From: Caldimicrobium sp.
Lineage (GTDB): Bacteria > Desulfobacterota > Thermodesulfobacteria > Thermodesulfobacteriales > Thermodesulfobacteriaceae
NCBI GenBank assembly: GCA_025060015.1
Contig: JANXDB010000009.1
Span: 1 to 64,000, forward strand
Reading direction: 5' to 3'
DNA: 64,000 nt
Shown here: positions 59,932 through 64,000 of the stretch, in pieces
Position numbering within the stretch: the first letter of the stretch is position 1
How the letters are laid out: the number at the start of each line of letters is the position of its first letter
Program-made: the position numbers and the translations under genes
Notes under the pieces: model-generated
The model's input: only the letters and a program-made list of their open reading frames with translations
What the model was told of the DNA's origin: nothing
The model's database searches: none

Positions 59932-61773
59932 TTAATAGACAAGATTTTGAGCCCTATCGACCAAATCTCTGAAAGTTTGATAGCCTTTTGCTACTTCTCC
60001 CGCAATACCCTGTTTATCTCTCAATTTTTCCCAAATCTCCGGTGTCCTTTTCAGTTCTCCTCTTCTCTCCAGGTGATAGGCCTCTAACCACATCAATGAA
60101 GGATTGTTTGGAAACTTTTTCTGAGATTCTTTTAAGATCTCTTCAAATAGTCTGGGATCCGAGGTAAAGGTCTCTAGAAGAAGGCCTAGATGATGATCAA
60201 ATTTAGCCATATCTTGATAAGTTTTAATAAGTAGGTATGCTTGAGAATATCTTTTACTTTGCAAAGACTTATAAAAAGCCATGTCAAAGAGTTCCTCTTT
60301 AAAGGTAGAACGGAGCGGTTTTTTCATTGTGACTTCCAGAAACCTCAGCCCAGATTCAAGATTGTGTCTAAGGTTTTTTTTGGTCTGAAGATAGAGATAC
60401 TCTGGAGAGTCCTTGAGATCTTTACCCCATTTCTTCTCCAAATAGTTGATTAGGATTTGAAAGAGGTCTAAATTACCTCTCTCATCGGCTAAATAAGCCA
60501 GCTTCAAATATAGGTCAGGTTGATATTCCCTAGTTACTCCGAGCTCGTATGCTAAAAGAAGATAATGAAGACCTAAACTCCAAAGCTTATATTTGAAAAA
60601 TTCTGAGCCGAGCAGATAATAAAATTTTCCGCATCGGGCTTCACGAAGGTAATCTCCATCCTCTTCAACAATCTTTGTAATATCACTCACTTCACCTTTA
60701 AGGAATTTGAGGGGCACAAGGCTCTCAGAGGCTTTACAGTAAAATTCTAATGCCTTAGATTTGTAAAGGCTATCAGGATAGGATTTGAAAAACTCCTTTG
60801 CTCGTTCTCTTACTTTCTCCCAATTTCTCTTATCCGAGTAAATCCTGATACCTAAAAAGGATGCCTCTTCTGCAATTGTCTCCTTGGGATATTTGGTTTT
60901 GATTTGTGTTATGTAAAGAAGAAGATCTTCCACGGTTTTCGCAGGCAGGAGGTCCTTCACCGGGGCTCTATCATACGCTATTTGATATAGCCTAAATTTA
61001 GAAAAAAAGGCCTCACGGGTGTGATCCCACTCGGTAATTATGAGCTGATAGAATCTCTTTGCCTGATTAACTTCATTTTTTGCCATGTAAAGTTCAGCCA
61101 GTTTGAAAAAATAATCCTTTCCCTTTTTATATTCCCCTGTAAGATTAAGGTAGTCGTATATTGCATTCTCAGCCTCTTTGAATTTCCCTGATTTTAATTG
61201 AAAACTTATTTGTGAAGCTAACAGCTCTTCAGTTAAAGCTTTTAAAATCTTGGGATCAGGCCTTTCTTCCTTTGATCTTAGATACACCACTCTAAGAGCT
61301 CTCAACTCCTCAATTAGGAGCTCTTTACAAAAGTCATCACTCATAACCTTTATTTCATGAACTGCATCTCTTTCTTTGCCAAGAAGAAAAAGTGCCTTAC
61401 TTTTTAAAAGCCTTCCTTTACAGGCTATTTCAGTCCCCCGTCTTAGACCTACAGCTCTCTCAGCTAAGTCTATAGCCTTTTTAGGTTCTCCGGTTCTAAA
61501 CAAACTCTCGGCTATTTTTAAGAATTCCTCTGCAGAGAGAGAGATCTGAGGAGATAGGGATTGATAAATCTTGACCACACTCTCGTAATCTTTGATCTTA
61601 TAGGCATTATCAAGTTCATGAATAAGTCTCTCCTGTTCCGGAGAGGCCTTGCTTGCATTGTGAAGGAACTCCTTAATTATACCTCTTTGGACCTGCGATC
61701 TCCCATCAATTACTATTAAGTAACATTTAAAGAGTATTATCAGTCCAAAAAGAGTGAAAATCCTAAGCATCAT
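59932..61773 (-). CDS. Exported or membrane-anchored TPR-repeat protein
   Basis: 613 residues. An N-terminal hydrophobic stretch (IFTLFGLIILFKCYLIVID) is a signal or anchor. The rest is about 14 helical hairpins of TPR/SEL1-like kind, for example FLKIAESLFRTGEPKKAIDL, FKLAELYMAKNEVNQAKRFY and LYLKLAYLADERGNLDLFQI. No catalytic domain is present. Its place between two sigma-54 activators in the flagellar operon suggests an envelope assembly scaffold needed for flagellum formation, perhaps as FlcA/PflA-like proteins; this is inference. It is 17 bases after the first regulator gene and one base before the second. Confidence 0.78.
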   Translation of the reverse strand: MMLRIFTLFGLIILFKCYLIVIDGRSQVQRGIIKEFLHNASKASPEQERLIHELDNAYKIKDYESVVKIYQSLSPQISLSAEEFLKIAESLFRTGEPKKAIDLAERAVGLRRGTEIACKGRLLKSKALFLLGKERDAVHEIKVMSDDFCKELLIEELRALRVVYLRSKEERPDPKILKALTEELLASQISFQLKSGKFKEAENAIYDYLNLTGEYKKGKDYFFKLAELYMAKNEVNQAKRFYQLIITEWDHTREAFFSKFRLYQIAYDRAPVKDLLPAKTVEDLLLYITQIKTKYPKETIAEEASFLGIRIYSDKRNWEKVRERAKEFFKSYPDSLYKSKALEFYCKASESLVPLKFLKGEVSDITKIVEEDGDYLREARCGKFYYLLGSEFFKYKLWSLGLHYLLLAYELGVTREYQPDLYLKLAYLADERGNLDLFQILINYLEKKWGKDLKDSPEYLYLQTKKNLRHNLESGLRFLEVTMKKPLRSTFKEELFDMAFYKSLQSKRYSQAYLLIKTYQDMAKFDHHLGLLLETFTSDPRLFEEILKESQKKFPNNPSLMWLEAYHLERRGELKRTPEIWEKLRDKQGIAGEVAKGYQTFRDLVDRAQNLVY

Positions 61774-61790
61774 GAAAAAAATTACAAAAA

Positions 61791-62789
61791 CTATGCCAAT
61801 TTATACTTTTTTAATTTCTCAATCAACGTTGTTCTGTTCAAACCTAAAAGTTTTGCTGCTTTACTTTTAACCCCCTGAGACACCTCCAATGCCCTTAAAA
61901 GATAGTATCTCTCTACTTCTCTTAGAAGATCTTGAAGGGAAATCTCACCTTGGGAGATATCTGGGAGATCAAAGAATTTTTTGGTAAAGTAGCTTCTTTC
62001 TTCCATTAGATCTTCTTCACTGAATGTTTGATGTCTGTCCCTCAGATGAGGTGGTAACTCGTCAATAGTTATCTCTTCACCCTCTGAGAGAATGATCATC
62101 CTCTCCAAAAGATTTTCCAGTTCTCTGATATTTCCTGGCCAGGTATGTTGCAAAAAGGTCGATAGAACCTCACTTGAGACCTTCTTTTTTGGAATACCCT
62201 CTCTCTGACAGATCTTTGTCACAAGAAAATCAACTAATAGGGGTATATCCTCCTTTCGATCGCGCAATGGCAAAAGATGAATAGGGATAACATTCAGCCT
62301 GAAATACAGATCCTCTCTAAAGCGCCCTTCTTTGACCAGCTTTTCTAAATCCTGATTAGTGGCTGCTACGATGCGGGTATCTACCTTTATCGGTTTTTCC
62401 CCGCCTAACCTTTCTATAACCTTTTCCTGAAGTGCTCTTAGAAGTTTGGCTTGGAGTTTAGGATAAAGATCTCCAATTTCGTCGAGGAATAGAGTTCCAC
62501 CTGAAGCAAACTCAAATTTACCAGGCTTAGCTTTGATGGCTCCGGTAAATGCCCCCTTTTCATAGCCAAAGAGCTCTGCTTCAAGTAATTCCTCTGGAAT
62601 AGCAGCACAATTTATAGCTACAAAAGAGCCCTTTCTCCCACTGCAAAAATGAATATACTTGGCTAACACCTCCTTTCCAGTCCCGGATTCTCCCAAAATC
62701 AGAACAGTACTTGACGAGGGAGCAACCCTCTTAGCAATTCTGAATATCTCCTGCATCCTTGGGTTGAGTGTTTCTAAAAGATAAAGCAT
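61791..62789 (-). CDS. Sigma-54 interaction-domain activator without receiver domain
   Basis: 332 residues. It begins almost directly with the AAA+ domain: Walker [20 protein letters not shown] (about 30-48), [15 protein letters not shown] with the intact GAFTGA loop, [11 protein letters not shown], and the R-finger [16 protein letters not shown]. The C-terminal Fis-like HTH is [20 protein letters not shown]. Having no sensory N-terminus, it must be controlled by abundance, by a partner or by AAA+ regulation. The promoter is very close to the ATG, so a leaderless mRNA is predicted. It leads the operon with the TPR gene and the second activator. Confidence 0.9.
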   Translation of the reverse strand: MLYLLETLNPRMQEIFRIAKRVAPSSSTVLILGESGTGKEVLAKYIHFCSGRKGSFVAINCAAIPEELLEAELFGYEKGAFTGAIKAKPGKFEFASGGTLFLDEIGDLYPKLQAKLLRALQEKVIERLGGEKPIKVDTRIVAATNQDLEKLVKEGRFREDLYFRLNVIPIHLLPLRDRKEDIPLLVDFLVTKICQREGIPKKKVSSEVLSTFLQHTWPGNIRELENLLERMIILSEGEEITIDELPPHLRDRHQTFSEEDLMEERSYFTKKFFDLPDISQGEISLQDLLREVERYYLLRALEVSQGVKSKAAKLLGLNRTTLIEKLKKYKLA

Positions 62790-62795
62790 GAAGTG

Positions 62796-62824
62796 ATTAT
62801 ATTACAATTTTGACAAGTGTCAAA
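62796..62824 (-). promoter_or_regulatory. Promoter with overlapping dyad for the first sigma-54 activator
   Basis: On the minus strand TTGACA (62823-62818), a 16-base spacer and TATAAT (62801-62796), a consensus-like promoter. The -10 ends 7 bases before the ATG, so the transcript should start at or within a base or two of it. TTTGACA-AG-TGTCAAA (62809-62824) is a perfect 7-bp dyad that includes the -35 box, a candidate operator. Confidence 0.6.
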
Positions 62825-62904
62825 TTTTTGAACTTTATTTTAGTCAAGAGGTAGATAAGCGGGAGACCACCATGGCCCCCCTCATAGAGGATTTCTAGAA
62901 TCTT

Positions 62905-63963
62905 CTATTTCATGGCTGAGCCAGCTACAGTGCCTAAAACAGAGATGGGAACCTGTTCTTCAACTCCTTTGGCTGCCCGATTAACACTTCTAAGGGTTTT
63001 CTTGGCCTCATTGTAGAGACTATCATCTTTGATGAGTTTGCCTAAGGTGCCCTCCCCTTTCTCTATCTTAGCAACGATTTTATCAAGATTTTGAGCTGTA
63101 TTTCTCAGTTCTTTAGAGAGGTTTCTGAGATCCTTGTAAACCTCATCATCGGAAATGAGCTTTCCTAAGGTACCCTCTCCTTTTTCAAGCTTCTTAGAGA
63201 CCTTTTCCAGGTTAGAAGCAGTGTTCTTTAGAGAGGCATAAAGAGCTTCGTCCTTTATCAGCTTACCTAAGGTTCCCTCACCCTTGTCAATCTGATTGGC
63301 AAGAACTTCTATTTTCTGACTGGCATTCTTTAAGCTTTGAGTTAAAGCTGTAAAATCATTATACAATTTATCATCAGCGATAAGCTTCCCAAGAGTTCCC
63401 TGTCCCTTCTCCACTTTATCAGCTATTTTCTTGAAACTCTCTGAAGCATCCCTGATATTTGCCACAAGTACTTTCAGATTTTCTCTTCCCTTTTGACTTC
63501 CGAGAACCTCCTTTAACCCCTCCACTGCGGGACCTATGCTTGCTAAAATCTGATCAAGATCAACTGGGCTTTCAGTTCTAGCTATCATGCCACCCTCGGT
63601 GAGATAGTTTTGTGATTGTCCAGGCCTTATCTCTACAAATTTATCCCCAAGTACTCCAAAGGTGCGAACAACTGCTAAGGCATCATCTTGAATCTTATAC
63701 TTTTTGTAAATGAGAAGTTCTACCTTGGCCTTACCCTCGGGAGTTAAGGTTATCTCACCCACCTTGCCAATGGGGACACCTGCCATTTCTACCTTGGCCC
63801 CTTTTATGAGACCGGAGACACTATCGAAAACTCCGTATATTTTATAGCTATCCTTGGGAGCAAAGGCCTCCTGAGCCAATTGAACCGTTAGGTATAAAAG
63901 TGCCAAAATACCAAGAAAGACAAAGATTCCTACCTTTATCTCTACTCCACCTTTATAGTTCAT
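62905..63963 (-). CDS. mlaD: MlaD-family (MCE) lipid transport protein with four tandem repeats
   Basis: 352 residues. N-terminal membrane helix (VGIFVFLGILALLYLTVQLA), then an MCE domain (about 32-115; VFDSVSGLIKGAKVEMAGVP, KVGEITLTPEGKA), and after a helical linker four repeats of about 43 residues. Each repeat has the core GxGTLGKLI followed by D-D/E-x-x-LY: KGQGTLGKLIADDKLY, KGEGTLGKLIKDEALY, KGEGTLGKLISDDEVY and KGEGTLGKLIKDDSLY. MlaD-type proteins shuttle phospholipids through the periplasm with an MlaEF-like ABC transporter. The ATG at 63963 is six bases after GGAGG; a TTG at 63984 is in frame. Confidence 0.9.
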   Translation of the reverse strand: MNYKGGVEIKVGIFVFLGILALLYLTVQLAQEAFAPKDSYKIYGVFDSVSGLIKGAKVEMAGVPIGKVGEITLTPEGKAKVELLIYKKYKIQDDALAVVRTFGVLGDKFVEIRPGQSQNYLTEGGMIARTESPVDLDQILASIGPAVEGLKEVLGSQKGRENLKVLVANIRDASESFKKIADKVEKGQGTLGKLIADDKLYNDFTALTQSLKNASQKIEVLANQIDKGEGTLGKLIKDEALYASLKNTASNLEKVSKKLEKGEGTLGKLISDDEVYKDLRNLSKELRNTAQNLDKIVAKIEKGEGTLGKLIKDDSLYNEAKKTLRSVNRAAKGVEEQVPISVLGTVAGSAMK

Positions 63964-64000
63964 GTTCCACCTCCTTTGTTTCAAACTTCTTATCTAAAAG
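63953..64000 (-). CDS. C-terminal tail of an upstream gene (partial)
   Basis: On the minus strand one frame stays open from the window edge and ends LLDKKFETKEVEHEL at the TAA at 63955-63953, overlapping the mlaD start by 11 bases. The other two frames have stops in this stretch. In MCE operons the gene before mlaD usually encodes the MlaE permease or MlaF ATPase; the identity here is inferred from position only. Confidence 0.35.
   Translation of the reverse strand, partial: LLDKKFETKEVEHEL

Overview
The window looks like AT-rich, gene-dense chromosome from a thermophilic, sulfate-reducing or otherwise sulfur-metabolising bacterium of the Thermodesulfobacteriota type (Thermodesulfobacterium/Caldimicrobium-like). 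The grounds are a complete dsrMKJOP membrane complex operon with dsrN and a small ferredoxin, a siroheme-pathway dehydrogenase, an archaeal-type RNA ligase, a DUF763 protein, an M18 peptidase, MtnA and a flagellar cluster. The genus is an inference; no rRNA is present.

Layout. 1-830: the N-terminal part of a broken transposase running off the left edge, tRNA-Ser(GGA), and an inverted plus tandem repeat. 835-6209 (+): P-type cation ATPase, a secreted protein built from many WPFY/WPLY repeats, coaD, and a DUF3108 protein. 6206-14407 (-): J-domain protein, ferredoxin, dsrN, dsrPOJKM and an RsbRD_N protein; the dsr operon starts from a promoter near 14.45 kb and a hairpin separates dsrP from dsrN. 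14553-20775 (-): an operon of DUF763, pyrF, nrdR, a metallo-beta-lactamase-fold hydrolase, an in-frame ybeY-pdxJ fusion, trmI and an M18 aminopeptidase. 20905-25128 (-): five tightly packed genes for exported proteins, mostly of unknown function, behind one promoter. 25.2-26.75 kb is a decay zone with a second transposase relic, tRNA-Arg(CCG) and a broken YyaL/DUF255 gene.

26753-31338 (-): gatB-mtnA-rex-dut-thyX. 31735-35355 (+): fabG, rtcA, an Rnl3-type RNA ligase and a precorrin-2 dehydrogenase; rtcA and the ligase overlap and look like an RNA end-processing/repair cassette. 35288-41343 (-): NUDIX hydrolase, lon, and a MacAB/LolCDE-like exporter (ATPase, permease, HlyD adaptor). 41536-47355 (+): corA, uppP, a methyltransferase, prmC, murA, holB and an HU gene. 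47407-50223 (-): a three-part exported protein (M1-like, ChaN-like, PDZ). 50299-51890 (+): purQ and a divergent tatC. 51823-62789 (-): a flagellar basal-body/export operon (motE, fliJIHGFE, flgCB) headed by two sigma-54 activators with a TPR protein between them. 62905-64000 (-): an MlaD lipid-transport protein with four tandem repeats and the tail of its upstream partner.

How the parts connect. DsrMKJOP passes electrons between the quinone pool and the sulfite-reduction machinery. DsrO carries a twin-arginine signal and the window also holds a TatC-like protein. DsrN and the precorrin-2 dehydrogenase fit siroheme supply for the DsrAB sulfite reductase, which is not in this window. Dut and ThyX form a dUMP-to-dTMP pair. 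Promoters of the form TTGAC(A/T), 16-17 bases, TAAAAT/TATAAT recur upstream of operons, and two of them (for the WPFY protein and for one sigma-54 activator) lie so close to the start codon that leaderless mRNAs are predicted.

Most worth a second look: the exported five-gene operon, the RtcA-RNA ligase pair, the ybeY-pdxJ fusion with a perfect internal ribosome binding site, the WPFY-repeat protein, the M1-like/ChaN/PDZ chimera, a DsrJ with four rather than three haem motifs, and ThyX, Rex and TatC proteins with altered signature residues.
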